From assembly GCF_001695625.1 (NCBI RefSeq), contig NZ_MBPN01000002.1:57438-121437 (forward strand): a stretch of 64,000 bases of DNA. Reading direction: 5' to 3'. Source of the stretch: Pseudomonas defluvii. GTDB lineage: Bacteria > Pseudomonadota > Gammaproteobacteria > Pseudomonadales > Pseudomonadaceae. Both the position numbers and the translations under genes were made by a program. Below the pieces are notes generated by a model, which saw only the letters and a list, made by a program, of their open reading frames with translations, did not search any database and was not told the origin of the DNA. Shown here one piece after another: positions 7,290 through 16,006 of the stretch (its first letter is position 1; the number at the start of each line of letters is the position of its first letter).

Positions 7290-7838
7290 ATGGATACGGG
7301 GACACGACTCAGACTGGTGCGTGAACGCAACAAGCTCTCGCAACGGGAACTGGCCAGACGCAGCGGCTTGACCAACTCGACGATCTCGCAGATCGAGCAA
7401 AACCGCGTCAGCCCGTCGGTCAGTTCCCTGAAGAAACTGCTCGAAGGCATCCCGATGTCGCTGGCAGAGTTTTTCAGCTTCGATGAACCGCCGCGCCAGG
7501 AACGCTTCGTGTTCCGCTCCAACGAACAACCCGACCTGGGCAATAGCGGCCTGCGCCTGTTGCTGGTCGGCGCCAGCGTGGAAGGTCGGCAAATGCGTAT
7601 GCTGCGCGAACTGTATGCACCCGGCGCAGACTCCGGTGAAGAGCCGATCGTGCATACCGAGGGCGAGGAATGCGGCCTGGTTACCCGTGGCACCATCGAA
7701 TTGCGCGTCGATGGCCAGGTCAGCGTGCTCAATTCCGGTGACGGTTACTACTTCCCCACCACCCTGCCCCACAGCTTCAAGAACATCGGCCCGGATGAAG
7801 CCGAAATCATCAGCGCCAACACCCCGGCGAACTTCTGA
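7290..7838 (+). CDS. XRE-family regulator with C-terminal cupin domain (PuuR-like)
   Basis: A 182-aa protein: an HTH_3 domain at residues 5-60 (LSQRELARRSGLTNSTISQIE) joined to a cupin_2 domain at residues 105-180 (HTEGEECGLVTRGTIEL, GDGYYFPTTLPHSFKN). Such proteins sense small ligands, often polyamines or amino-acid derivatives, through the cupin. The ATG at 7290 begins the HTH. The neighbours (cytochrome b561 upstream, convergent SLC13 carrier downstream) do not reveal its target. Confidence 0.87.
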   Translation: MDTGTRLRLVRERNKLSQRELARRSGLTNSTISQIEQNRVSPSVSSLKKLLEGIPMSLAEFFSFDEPPRQERFVFRSNEQPDLGNSGLRLLLVGASVEGRQMRMLRELYAPGADSGEEPIVHTEGEECGLVTRGTIELRVDGQVSVLNSGDGYYFPTTLPHSFKNIGPDEAEIISANTPANF

Positions 7839-7969
7839 CGGGCAAGCGCCTGCGAGCGTGAGCCTGCCTGCAAAGGTGTTGACTGGGTGCAGTGAGTTCG
7901 CGGTGTGTGCATCACTGGCACGCCAGTTCCCACGCGGTGTCGACGCCACCGCGAAGTCTCACCCTGTTT

Positions 7970-9460
7970 TCACATCCAGCCCAGCCAGTGCCACCAGGTC
8001 GCCGCGAACACCAGCATCAGCAGGTAGCCGATCAGGGTAATCACCACACCGACCCGAGCAAACTGCCTGGCATTGAAGGTTTCGGTACCCAGGCAGACCA
8101 TGTTCTGCGGCGCGTTGATCGGCAAGATGAAGCCATAACTGACGACAAACCCCAACGCCATGGTCATCCCCAGGCGACTGAAGTCGCCCGGCAACGTCTG
8201 CAGCACGGCAATCAGAATGGGCAGCAGCGCCGAGGTCAGTGCGGTGGCACTGGCGAAGCCGAGGTGGATAAGGATCAGGAACGCCGCGAGAATCGAGAAC
8301 ACCCCCAATGTACCGAGTTGGTCCAGGCCGGTATGGGCCACGACCTGCTGCCCCAGCCACTGCCCGGCCTGCGTCGTGAGCAAGGTAGTGCCCAGGCTGA
8401 TCCCGACACCGAAGACAATCACCGTGCCCCACGGAATGCGCGACTGCACATCTTTCCAGGTCATCACGCCAAAGCGCGGCAGCAACAGCAAGACCAGCCC
8501 GGCGTAGGTGGTCGAGGTCGTGTCAAAGCGATGCAACTTGCCTTCGGTGGCCCAGGCCAGCAGCAACAGGACCGAAACGCCTAACAAGCGTTTCTGCGCA
8601 GACGTCATCGGCCCCAATGCGGCCAACTGATCCGCCACCGCCGCCTTGCCACCGGGAATGCTGTCGCTCTCTGGCGGAAGCATTTTCAGTACCACGACGA
8701 TCAGCACCAACGACATGAGCACCGCCCAGGGCGCCCCGGCGATCAGCCAGTCAATCCATGACACCCGTCCGCCGAGCATCTTGTCCATGAAGCCCACTGT
8801 CAGCAGGTTCTGTGCCGCTGCGGTCTGGATACCGATATTCCAGATACTGGTGCCCTGCGCAACGATAATCATGATCCCGGCGGCGATGTTTGAGCGCTTG
8901 TCGACGCCAAAGGCCGCAATCACCCCCATCATGATCGGCACCACACAGGCACTGCGCGCCGTCGCGCTGGGCACTACCAGGCTAAGCAGCACCGTGACTG
9001 CGACGGCGCCCAAGAGGATGCGCCGGGTGCTGACACCAACACTGGACAAGGTCACCAGTGCGATACGCCGGTCCAGCCCGGTGTGGGTCATGGCCGCTGC
9101 AATGAACAAGGCGCCAACCACCAGCGCCAGCGCTGCGTTGGAGAACCCGGTCAAGGCCATGGTGATCCCGGCGGACGAACCGTACGTCACCGAGGGATCG
9201 GCCAGGGTCGGTGCCGTGCCAAGCAAGAACGCCATAAGCGAAGTGATCATGATGGCGCTGGCTTCGTACGACACCGCTTCAGTGATCCAGATGACCACGG
9301 CAAATGCGAGGATCGCCAAGACCCGCTGCCCCGCCACAGGCAAGTCAGCCGGCAATGGCAGCAACAGCACCGCAATCAAGGCCGCAATACCGACTATAAG
9401 GCCCAATGGCAGCGAAGCCTTGGCGGTTTCTGAAGAAGGCGCGGAGGCCGGTGAATGCAT
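7970..9460 (-). CDS. SLC13/DASS family carboxylate transporter
   Basis: A 496-aa inner-membrane carrier with about 11-13 hydrophobic segments. The family's substrate/sodium motifs are visible: a serine-rich SATARSACVVP loop, a GTSIWNIGIQTAA stretch and, near the C-terminus, GFASATALTSALLPI and INAPQNMVC. DASS carriers import di- or tricarboxylates (or sulfate in some branches) with Na+. The start was set at ATG 9460, preceded by GGGAGA, rather than an upstream in-frame Met without RBS. A GntR-type palindrome lies 88 nt upstream, fitting control by a carboxylate-sensing regulator. Confidence 0.82.
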   Translation of the reverse strand: MHSPASAPSSETAKASLPLGLIVGIAALIAVLLLPLPADLPVAGQRVLAILAFAVVIWITEAVSYEASAIMITSLMAFLLGTAPTLADPSVTYGSSAGITMALTGFSNAALALVVGALFIAAAMTHTGLDRRIALVTLSSVGVSTRRILLGAVAVTVLLSLVVPSATARSACVVPIMMGVIAAFGVDKRSNIAAGIMIIVAQGTSIWNIGIQTAAAQNLLTVGFMDKMLGGRVSWIDWLIAGAPWAVLMSLVLIVVVLKMLPPESDSIPGGKAAVADQLAALGPMTSAQKRLLGVSVLLLLAWATEGKLHRFDTTSTTYAGLVLLLLPRFGVMTWKDVQSRIPWGTVIVFGVGISLGTTLLTTQAGQWLGQQVVAHTGLDQLGTLGVFSILAAFLILIHLGFASATALTSALLPILIAVLQTLPGDFSRLGMTMALGFVVSYGFILPINAPQNMVCLGTETFNARQFARVGVVITLIGYLLMLVFAATWWHWLGWM

Positions 9461-9827
9461 GAGGATCTCCCTGAAAGGCATGTGCCGGTCATGATCCACC
9501 ATCCCGATGACACCTGCGCTGATGCGGATCAATAAGCCCGGGGCCGGTATTGTCGGACAATATGTAGTGAAGATAAAAAAACACTACAAACCCTATTGAC
9601 GCCGTTCATCGCCGCTTGCATGATGCAGACGTCTCCCCGATCGGGAGCGCTGGCAAGGGTGTTCCAGACGGCTCAACGGATCCAAGAGCTGTCGCTGGAT
9701 GGGTACTGCCCAAAAGGCAGAAAGTAGAAGCCCCCTGTTGTGACGCTGCTGTAGCAGCTTTCTGTCAACGCTACATGATTGGCGCCAAGCAATAACTCAA
9801 CAATTAATGGTGGTTAAGGGGGCTTTA
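9461..9827. other. Divergent intergenic region with several inverted repeats, no gene
   Basis: 367 nt between the SLC13 gene and a small hypothetical gene. It holds a GntR-like palindrome (9548-9562), a wider repeat TGTAGTG-N12-CACTACA (9563-9588) around an A-tract, and TGTAGC-N14-GCTACA (9750-9755, 9770-9775). A strong AAGGGGG Shine-Dalgarno lies at 9816-9822. No credible coding frame was seen; the stretch 9600-9800 could be a long 5' UTR or a small RNA. Confidence 0.5.
9548..9562. promoter_or_regulatory. GntR-type operator candidate upstream of the SLC13 gene
   Basis: TATTGTCGGACAATA is a perfect 7-1-7 palindrome. The TTGTC-N-GACAA core is the usual site for FadR-type GntR regulators that sense carboxylates. 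It sits 88 nt upstream of the transporter start. The matching regulator is not in the window. Confidence 0.55.
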
Positions 9828-10160
9828 ATGATGAACTTGAACAATCAACCTACTATCGACGAATTGGCCCGGCTGTTCGCAGCACGCAAGGACAGTCTCG
9901 ACAGCCACATTCTCTGGGTCTGCGACTCGGGCGAAGTTCGCATCGACAAGGTCTCGCCGCTGGCTGGCGAAGAAGAGTTCGAGCAACGCAACCCGAACAT
10001 GCGTGCCCGCTTCAAGATGTACCGCCGTGGCCATGGCTACGTCGGCAAGAAGGCCGCTGCCGATACCCACTTCATCGGTAACGTACTGCAGACCCTGCAA
10101 CATGAATGGGCCGCCGTACAAAACCAGCCTGGCGTACGCTTGATCGACCGTTACAGCTGA
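9828..10160 (+). CDS. Conserved hypothetical protein
   Basis: A 110-aa soluble protein, MMNLNNQPTIDELARLF..., with no signal peptide or membrane segment and no family I recognise. It is rich in charged residues and has a basic central patch (RARFKMYRRGHGYVGKK), which could bind nucleic acid, although this is only a guess. The gene has a strong RBS (AAGGGGG) and ends at a clear terminator, so it is a real monocistronic gene. The ATG at 9831 is an equally possible start. Confidence 0.75.
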   Translation: MMNLNNQPTIDELARLFAARKDSLDSHILWVCDSGEVRIDKVSPLAGEEEFEQRNPNMRARFKMYRRGHGYVGKKAAADTHFIGNVLQTLQHEWAAVQNQPGVRLIDRYS

Positions 10161-10178
10161 TCACGCCAATGCCGTGAG

Positions 10179-10208
10179 AAAGCCCGGCCTGAAAAGGTCG
10201 GGCTTTTT
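10179..10208 (+). terminator. Rho-independent terminator
   Basis: AAAGCCCGGCC (10179-10189) pairs with GGTCGGGCTTT (10196-10206, with one G-U pair), followed by a T-run. It ends the hypothetical gene at 9828-10160. Confidence 0.9.
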
Positions 10209-10267
10209 TCGTTCAAGACGGCGCTGGCTCTGGCTACAATGACGCTTTGAGCTCATGAGTCCTGCGG

Positions 10268-10690
10268 ATGAACAAACCTGCATTCGGTACCGGAGATGCG
10301 TCCTACCAAGCCGCTGGCGGCATTGATGGCCTGCGCCGACTGGTCGATGATTTCTATCGATTGATGGACGAACGCCCGGAAGCCGCACTCATTCGACGCA
10401 TGCACCCGCAAGATTTGAGCATGGCCCGGGACAAGCTGGCCTGTTTTCTCAGCGGCTGGCTGGGTGGCCCACGGCTGTTCAGTGAGCGTTATGGGCCCAT
10501 CTCGATCCCGGCATTCCATGCCCAGTGGCCGATCGATGAAACCCATAGCGCCCAGTGGCTTGAGTGCATGGCACAGGCCATTGCCTTGCAACCCTACGAC
10601 GCGGACTTTGCCGAATACCTGCTAACGCAGTTACGCGTGCCAGCCCAACGCATTGTCCAGGCCAGCCACAATCGCCACGGCACGCCCTAG
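10268..10690 (+). CDS. Group II truncated haemoglobin
   Basis: A 140-aa globin of the 2-on-2 fold. Seen are GGIDGLRRLVDDFYRLMDE (helix A/B region with the B10 Tyr), IRRMHPQDLSMARDKLACFLSGWLGGP (helix E/F with the GG hinge and conserved Trp), and FSERYG followed by the region with the proximal His (PAFHAQWPI). Members bind O2, NO or H2S and are linked with oxidative or nitrosative stress. The 3' end overlaps the stop of a convergent small gene by 4 nt. Confidence 0.88.
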   Translation: MNKPAFGTGDASYQAAGGIDGLRRLVDDFYRLMDERPEAALIRRMHPQDLSMARDKLACFLSGWLGGPRLFSERYGPISIPAFHAQWPIDETHSAQWLECMAQAIALQPYDADFAEYLLTQLRVPAQRIVQASHNRHGTP

Positions 10691-10989
10691 GCCTGGCGCC
10701 GTAACGTTTGGGTTTCAATCGCTATCGCGCCCGTGGCCAAGGCCCGGGCCCGATCAACCCCCCACACCAACGCCCGGGTCATGCTTTCGCAAGGCCGGTT
10801 CGCGTAGTACTCCTCGACCAACGCCTTGCCGTTGCGGGCATAGATACCCACGAACAACTGTGTAGCGCCAGTACGTGAAAGGCGGGTTTTCACATCAATA
10901 CTGATGCCGTCGCTGAGTTTTTCATCATGGCTACGGCAGCTCAATTGCCGGTCTGCCCAGCGCCAATAAGTCGCTTCCCTGATACGCAT
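10687..10989 (-). CDS. Conserved hypothetical protein
   Basis: A 100-aa protein, MRIREATYWRWADRQLSCR..., with no family that I recognise. Residues 24-60 read like a small alpha/beta unit (SIDVKTRLSRTGATQLFVGIY split across strands), followed by VEEYYANRP. The ATG at 10989 follows GAGGA at good spacing. The gene ends inside the last codon of the truncated haemoglobin gene. No signal or membrane segment is seen. Confidence 0.7.
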   Translation of the reverse strand: MRIREATYWRWADRQLSCRSHDEKLSDGISIDVKTRLSRTGATQLFVGIYARNGKALVEEYYANRPCESMTRALVWGVDRARALATGAIAIETQTLRRQA

Positions 10990-11127
10990 TGAGGTCCTCC
11001 TCGATTGAATCGCACCTAGTAAGACACACAAGTGTTACAGCCGCGAGACCAACTGCTCAGGCGTTTGAGCGAGATCAATCAATCAGAAAAAATACCTTGC
11101 TCAACAGGCTGTTACCGACAAAAGGCA

Positions 11128-11155
11128 TTAAAAAGCCCCTCATGCAGACGGGGCT
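11128..11155 (-). terminator. Rho-independent terminator
   Basis: On the minus strand AGCCCC (11155-11150) pairs with GGGGCT (11139-11134), followed by a T-run over 11133-11128. It lies 17 nt downstream of the 64-aa gene at 11172-11366. Confidence 0.75.
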
Positions 11156-11171
11156 ATTCTTGACGTGTTCG

Positions 11172-11366
11172 TTAACGCTTCGGTACCACAACCCTGGGCA
11201 CGAACTTGGCCAGGCGACGCCGCTGCTGGCTGACAGGCGGGTTCAGGCCTGACGCATCGTCGGCAGTCATGTTGGCGAAGCCGAGCCTGACTGCCGCCTG
11301 GCCACAGCGGACCCGGCTATTGATTGGAAACTCGTCCCCATCGTCTTCAATGTAAGGATCACTCAT
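11172..11366 (-). CDS. Small hypothetical protein
   Basis: A 64-aa basic C-terminal/acidic N-terminal protein, MSDPYIEDDGDEFPINSRVR.... It has a very strong RBS (AGGAGGGGG, 8 nt from the ATG) and its own terminator, supporting a true gene. Residues 16-30 (NSRVRCGQAAVRLGF) and the tail QQRRRLAKFVPRVVVP are the only marked features. I do not recognise a family. Confidence 0.6.
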   Translation of the reverse strand: MSDPYIEDDGDEFPINSRVRCGQAAVRLGFANMTADDASGLNPPVSQQRRRLAKFVPRVVVPKR

Positions 11367-11523
11367 CCTTGCGCCCCCTCCTGCGATAGACCGCTACCGG
11401 TAACCCATCGATTACCTGAAAATACCGGCCATCAACAGAAACTGAGACTAGCTGGTCATTTGCAGACTTAAAGTCCGAAATGCAAAAAGCCCGACCAGCT
11501 GCCTCACCGAGGACACCGTTGAC

Positions 11524-12540
11524 TCAGCGCCAGCGGCTCAAACGGCTCCACAAGCCCACCAGCGTATTCTCGATCGAACTGCTGGCAGCCAAGCCAACCC
11601 GCTCCTGCAGGCTTTTGCGCTCGGCAAAATGCAGGTGATAGAGGTTCGCCTCTCGGGCACGGTCACTGAGGTACTCATCGCTGGTTTTCAGCTCATCAAC
11701 CAGATGCTTGTTCAGCGCGGCAACACCCAACCAGACTTCGCCGGTGGCGACCTCGTCGATGTGCAACTGAGGGCGATAGCGCGACACGAAATCCTTGAAC
11801 AGCTGGTGAGTGACGTCCAGGTCTTCCTGAAACTTCTCCCGCCCCTTCTCGGTGTTCTCGCCGAAGACGGTCAGGGTGCGCTTGTACTCACCTGCGGTCA
11901 GCACTTCAAAGTCGATGTCATGCTTTTTCAGCAAGCGATTGACGTTGGGCAACTGCGCCACCACGCCGATGGAGCCCAGCACGGCAAACGGTGCACTGAC
12001 GATTTTCTCGCCGATACAGGCCATCATGTAGCCGCCGCTGGCCGCGACCTTGTCGATGCACACGGTCAGTGGTACACCCGCCTGGCGAATGCGCGCCAAC
12101 TGCGAAGCGGCCAGGCCGTAGCTGTGGACCATGCCGCCGCCGCTCTCCAGGCGCAACACGACCTCGTCACGCGGCGTCGCGAGCGTCAGCAGCGCCGTAA
12201 TTTCATGCCGCAGGCTGTCGGTGGCAGACGCCTTGATGTCACCGTCGAAGTCCAGCACGAAGACCCGGCTTTTCTCGTCAGGTGTTTTTTTCTGCAACTT
12301 CTCGGCCTTGCCCTGCTGCTTGCGCAAGGCCTTGAGCTGGGCCTTGTCGAGCAGGTTGGTCTCCAGCCGCTCACGTAGCTCCTTATAGAAGTCGTTGAGC
12401 TTGGTGACCTGCAATTGCCCACCGGCCTTGCGCCGACCCTTGCCACGCAGGCCGGCGAGGGCCGACAGAACAACCAGTATCGCGATCACCAGGGTCGCGG
12501 TCTTGGCGAGAAAGCTTGCGTACTCAGCAAGAAACTCCAC
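11524..12540 (-). CDS. sohB: SohB inner-membrane peptidase, S49 family
   Basis: A 338-aa protease with an N-terminal membrane anchor (residues 5-30, EYASFLAKTATLVIAILVVL), a SohB-type N-terminal domain to about residue 90, and an S49 core. The catalytic Ser lies in DKVAASGGYMMAC and the general base Lys in LTAGEYKRTLTVFGENT. The start is a GTG at 12540 preceded by AAGGAG, and the protein begins MEFLAEY as in the family. SohB is related to signal peptide peptidase A and cleaves membrane-associated peptides. Confidence 0.93.
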   Translation of the reverse strand: MEFLAEYASFLAKTATLVIAILVVLSALAGLRGKGRRKAGGQLQVTKLNDFYKELRERLETNLLDKAQLKALRKQQGKAEKLQKKTPDEKSRVFVLDFDGDIKASATDSLRHEITALLTLATPRDEVVLRLESGGGMVHSYGLAASQLARIRQAGVPLTVCIDKVAASGGYMMACIGEKIVSAPFAVLGSIGVVAQLPNVNRLLKKHDIDFEVLTAGEYKRTLTVFGENTEKGREKFQEDLDVTHQLFKDFVSRYRPQLHIDEVATGEVWLGVAALNKHLVDELKTSDEYLSDRAREANLYHLHFAERKSLQERVGLAASSSIENTLVGLWSRLSRWR

Positions 12541-12743
12541 AGTAACTCCTTAACATGCCTGCGCCCATACGGCGCGAACCAGGGCTCAAGCATACCGACG
12601 CTACCCCGCCCCTGCCAGCGCCTGAAAACACCGGCATTACAGTTCAAACAACCTTTTCAAACGCTTGTATGTTTTTTCATTGACAGCCTGACAGCGGCAA
12701 CCTAACCTCGCCGAAACCCTTAATTCCGGCAGACGGTCGCAAC

Positions 12744-13454
12744 GTGGGCAGCATTTACCTGATTCGACATGGCCAGGCCTCCTTTGGTGCAGACGACTAC
12801 GACGTCCTCTCGCCCGTCGGTGTTCGCCAGAGCACCGTGCTTGGCGAACACCTGGCCGAACTGGGCCTGCGCCTGGACCGTTGCCTGGCCGGCGATCTGC
12901 GTCGCCAGCAGGATACCGGGCGCCTGGCACTGGCGCGCATGCAGGAGGCCGGCGCCACGGTGCCGAGGCTGGAAACCGACAGCGCCTTCAACGAGTTCGA
13001 TGCTGATACGCTGATCCGCGCCCTGCTGCCGAGCCTGCTGCCAGACGAGCCCCACGCACTGGATGTCTTGCGCAACGCGGCACAACACCGCAGTGAGTTT
13101 CAGCGTATTTTCGCCCTGATTGTTCGCCGCTGGCACACGGGTGACTACCATCACCCCGAGGTGGAAAGCTGGCAGGGTTTCGTCGCCCGGGTAAATGCCG
13201 GGTTGCAACGCGTGCTGCAACAGGCCGAGCATGGCGACAATATCGCGATCTTTACGTCGGGCGGCACCATTACTGCCCTGCTCCACCTGATTACCCGAAT
13301 GACACCAGACCAGGCCTTCGCACTGAACTGGCAGATCATCAACACCTCGCTCAGCCAATTGAAGTTTCGTGGCAGCGAGGTGGCCCTGGCTTCCTTCAAC
13401 AGCCAAGCCCATGTGCAGCTGTTGAAGGCGCCGGAACTCATGACCTATCGTTGA
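12744..13454 (+). CDS. Histidine phosphatase family protein
   Basis: A 236-aa phosphatase starting at GTG 12744. The RHG motif is in YLIRHGQASF (His at about residue 9), with the second conserved Arg in the LAGDLRRQQDTGRLA stretch and the second His/Thr region in IFTSGGTITALLH, where the usual His is replaced by the TSGGT loop as in many branch-2-like members. The substrate is unknown. It precedes an SCP2 gene and an APH-type kinase, a lipid-linked neighbourhood. Confidence 0.82.
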   Translation: MGSIYLIRHGQASFGADDYDVLSPVGVRQSTVLGEHLAELGLRLDRCLAGDLRRQQDTGRLALARMQEAGATVPRLETDSAFNEFDADTLIRALLPSLLPDEPHALDVLRNAAQHRSEFQRIFALIVRRWHTGDYHHPEVESWQGFVARVNAGLQRVLQQAEHGDNIAIFTSGGTITALLHLITRMTPDQAFALNWQIINTSLSQLKFRGSEVALASFNSQAHVQLLKAPELMTYR

Positions 13455-13511
13455 GTACCGGCCCATGGTGACCTTTGCCGGTCGCCGAAATCACTTAATA
13501 AGGAATGCACC

Positions 13512-13829
13512 ATGACCTCTGTAGCTGATGCCGTTCAAGCCATGAAATCCAAGTTCAACCCAGCTGCCGCTGCTGGCCTGGACCTGGTATTCGGTTTCAA
13601 CGTGACCGACGAAGACAAGCACTACGCGCTGATCATCAAGGATGGCACCTGTGACCTGCAGGAAGGCGAAAACCCAGACGCCAACGTCACCCTGGTCATG
13701 GACAGCGAAACCCTCAAGGGTATCGTCAGCGGCGAAACCGACGGCATGCAGGCCTTCATGGGCGGCAAGCTGCGCGTTGAAGGCGACATGATGCTGTCGA
13801 TGAAGCTCAGCGAGCTGTTCCCGGTTTAA
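13512..13829 (+). CDS. SCP2 sterol-binding domain protein
   Basis: A 105-aa single-domain SCP2 lipid carrier: GLDLVFGFNVTDEDKHYALII and the family's GKLRVEGDMMLSMKLSELF end. Such proteins bind fatty acyl-CoA or other lipids in a hydrophobic tunnel. It sits 57 nt after the histidine phosphatase and is followed by a terminator. A good RBS (AATAAGGAATG) precedes the ATG. Confidence 0.92.
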   Translation: MTSVADAVQAMKSKFNPAAAAGLDLVFGFNVTDEDKHYALIIKDGTCDLQEGENPDANVTLVMDSETLKGIVSGETDGMQAFMGGKLRVEGDMMLSMKLSELFPV

Positions 13830-13850
13830 GCCGTCTGCCGGATGCAATTG

Positions 13851-13882
13851 AAACCGAAGTGTTGCCTGCTTCGGTTTTTTTT
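13851..13882 (+). terminator. Rho-independent terminator
   Basis: AAACCGAAG (13851-13859) pairs with CTTCGGTTT (13869-13877) and is followed by a T-run. It ends the phosphatase-SCP2 unit. Confidence 0.92.
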
Positions 13883-14022
13883 CGCCTGCACTTTTGCTGG
13901 CCCATCAGGACCACTGATCGACCGGCAACACGGCCGCCAATAAGGCCCTGCGACACTTGTTCGGCCCGAGGGCCAGAATTAGATTAGCCAATAATCTCAG
14001 GCCTCAATCATAAGGGATAAGC

Positions 14023-15090
14023 ATGACGCTCAACGACCAGTCCACCCAGGTCCGTCCCGGCGAAGAACTCGACGTCGCCCTCATCGACCCTTATCTGAAA
14101 GCACAGATTCCCGGCCTGGGCGGCACGCCGCGCATCAGTCAGTTCCCCGGCGGGGCCTCGAACCTGACCTACCTGCTGCAGTACCCGCAGCAGGAACTGG
14201 TACTGCGCCGCCCGCCTTTCGGGCACAAGGCCAAATCGGCCCACGACATGGGCCGTGAGTTCCGTATCCTCAACCAGCTCAACCGTGGCTTCCCCTATTG
14301 CCCCAAGGCCTATGTACATTGCACCGACGCCTCGTTGATCGGCAGCGAGTTCTACGTAATGGAACGGGTCAAGGGCATCATCCTGCGCGCCGACCTGCCG
14401 GCAGAGCTGAACCTGAACGCCGAGCGCACCGAAGCCTTGTGCAAGAGCTTCATCGATCGCCTGGTCGAGCTGCATCAGGTCGACTATAGCGCCTGCAACC
14501 TGACCGACCTCGGCAAGCCTGAAGGTTACGTGCAGCGCCAGATCGAAGGCTGGAGCAGTCGCTACGAGAAGGCATTGACCCCTGACGCGCCGCGCTGGGA
14601 AGCCGTGGTCGCCTGGCTGCGCGAGAAGATGCCGGCAGACCACGCGCGCCCCGGCATCATTCACAACGACTACCGCTTCGATAACGTGATCCTTGATGCC
14701 GCCAACCCAATGCGGATCATTGGCGTACTGGACTGGGAAATGACCACCCTCGGCGACCCGCTGATGGACCTGGGTAACACCCTGGCGTATTGGATAGAAG
14801 CAACAGACCCTGCCCCCGTACAACTGATGCGCCGCCAGCCGAGTAACGCCCCCGGAATGCTGACCCGTCGCCAATTTATTGATTACTACGCCGAACGGGC
14901 GGGCATCACGATCGATAATATTGATTTTTACTACACCTACGGCCTGTTCCGCCTGGCCGGTATCATCCAGCAGATCTACTACCGCTTTTATCACGGCCAA
15001 ACCCAGGACAAGCGTTTCGCCCCGTTCATCCACATGAACAGACTGCTGGAGCATATGAGCCTGCAGGTCATCGAAAAATCCAGCCTTTGA
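14023..15090 (+). CDS. APH/aminoglycoside-kinase-fold phosphotransferase (ACAD10/11 type)
   Basis: A 355-aa kinase-like protein. The catalytic loop IIHNDYRFDNVIL (Asp and Asn) and the metal motif VLDWEMTTLGDPLMDLG are intact. This subfamily matches the N-terminal domain of human ACAD10/11, which phosphorylates 4-hydroxyacyl-CoAs before elimination and beta-oxidation. The gene precedes an SDR gene by 26 nt, a pair common in pseudomonads and consistent with breakdown of hydroxy acids. RBS AAGGGAT precedes the ATG. Confidence 0.85.
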   Translation: MTLNDQSTQVRPGEELDVALIDPYLKAQIPGLGGTPRISQFPGGASNLTYLLQYPQQELVLRRPPFGHKAKSAHDMGREFRILNQLNRGFPYCPKAYVHCTDASLIGSEFYVMERVKGIILRADLPAELNLNAERTEALCKSFIDRLVELHQVDYSACNLTDLGKPEGYVQRQIEGWSSRYEKALTPDAPRWEAVVAWLREKMPADHARPGIIHNDYRFDNVILDAANPMRIIGVLDWEMTTLGDPLMDLGNTLAYWIEATDPAPVQLMRRQPSNAPGMLTRRQFIDYYAERAGITIDNIDFYYTYGLFRLAGIIQQIYYRFYHGQTQDKRFAPFIHMNRLLEHMSLQVIEKSSL

Positions 15091-15116
15091 CACCAACAAG
15101 AAGAAAGGAAAAGCCC

Positions 15117-15884
15117 ATGTCCAAGACCCAACTGTTCGACCTCGACGGCAAGATCGCCTTTGTCTCGGGGGCCAGCCGTGGCATCGGCGAAGCCATTGCG
15201 CACCTGTTGGCCCAGCAGGGCGCCCATGTCATCGTCTCCAGCCGCAAGCTCGAAGGCTGCCAGCACGTCGCCGATGCCATTATCGCGGCAGGCGGCAAGG
15301 CGACCGCCGTGGCATGTCACATCGGCGAAATGGAACAGATCCGCGAGACCTTTGCCGTTATTCGCGGGCAATTCGGGCGCCTGGACATTCTGGTAAACAA
15401 TGCGGCCACCAACCCGCAGTTCTGCAACGTACTGGACACCGACCTGAGTGCCTTCCAGAAGACCGTTGACGTGAATATCCGCGGCTACTTCTTCATGTCG
15501 GTGGAAGCCGGCAAGCTCATGCGCGAGCACGGCGGCGGCAGTATTATCAACGTTGCCTCAATCAATGGGGTTTCGCCGGGGCTGTTTCAGGGCATCTACT
15601 CGGTGACGAAAGCCGCCGTGATCAACATGACCAAGGTGTTCGCCAAGGAGTGCGCCCCGTTCGGTATCCGCTGCAATGCCCTGCTGCCCGGCCTGACCGA
15701 TACCAAGTTCGCCTCCGCGCTGGTCAAAAACGAGGCCATCCTCAATACGGCCCTGCAGCAAATTCCGCTCAAGCGCGTGGCCGATCCCAAGGAAATGGCG
15801 GGTGCGGTGCTGTATCTGGCCAGCGATGCCTCGAGCTACACCACAGGGGTGGCGTTGAACGTCGATGGCGGTTTCCTGTCCTGA
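15117..15884 (+). CDS. Short-chain dehydrogenase/reductase
   Basis: A 255-aa NAD(P)-binding SDR: the Rossmann TGxxxGxG motif appears as SGASRGIGEA, NNAATN is the NNAG-like strand, and the catalytic Ser/Tyr/Lys are in NVASING and YSVTKAAV. LNVDGGFLS is the usual end. A strong RBS (GAAAGGAAAA) precedes ATG 15117. Grouping with the APH-type kinase suggests oxidation of a hydroxyacyl intermediate; the substrate is not known. Confidence 0.9.
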   Translation: MSKTQLFDLDGKIAFVSGASRGIGEAIAHLLAQQGAHVIVSSRKLEGCQHVADAIIAAGGKATAVACHIGEMEQIRETFAVIRGQFGRLDILVNNAATNPQFCNVLDTDLSAFQKTVDVNIRGYFFMSVEAGKLMREHGGGSIINVASINGVSPGLFQGIYSVTKAAVINMTKVFAKECAPFGIRCNALLPGLTDTKFASALVKNEAILNTALQQIPLKRVADPKEMAGAVLYLASDASSYTTGVALNVDGGFLS

Positions 15885-15920
15885 GCCGCGCGGCGAGGCG
15901 GCTTGTTGGCTTGCCTGCGG

Positions 15921-15952
15921 CTGCAGGCGCCAGCAAGGCTGGCTCCTGCAGG
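15921..15952. repeat. REP-like palindromic element
   Basis: GCCAGC-AAG-GCTGGC (15929-15943) within CTGCAGGCGCCAGC...CTCCTGCAGG looks like the common Pseudomonas REP sequence built on AGGAGCCAGCCTTGCTGGC. It lies in the 122-nt gap between the SDR gene and the TSUP gene, with an adjoining inverted repeat GCCTGC-GGCT-GCAGGC. Confidence 0.6.
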
Positions 15953-16006
15953 CACCTGGCGGTACCATGTCGGCCCTTCTGCGCCCTGCCGAATTAAGCC
16001 GATTAA

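Noticed and set aside
7897..7955. TTCGCGGTG/CACCGCGAA inverted repeat with 41-nt spacing between the XRE-cupin gene and the SLC13 gene
   Set aside because: Loop is long and no T-run follows; kept out as a terminator, though it may help end convergent transcripts.
11470..11523. GGTCGGGC followed by TTTTT downstream of sohB on the minus strand
   Set aside because: Has a T-run but no matching stem arm close by, so a terminator could not be supported.
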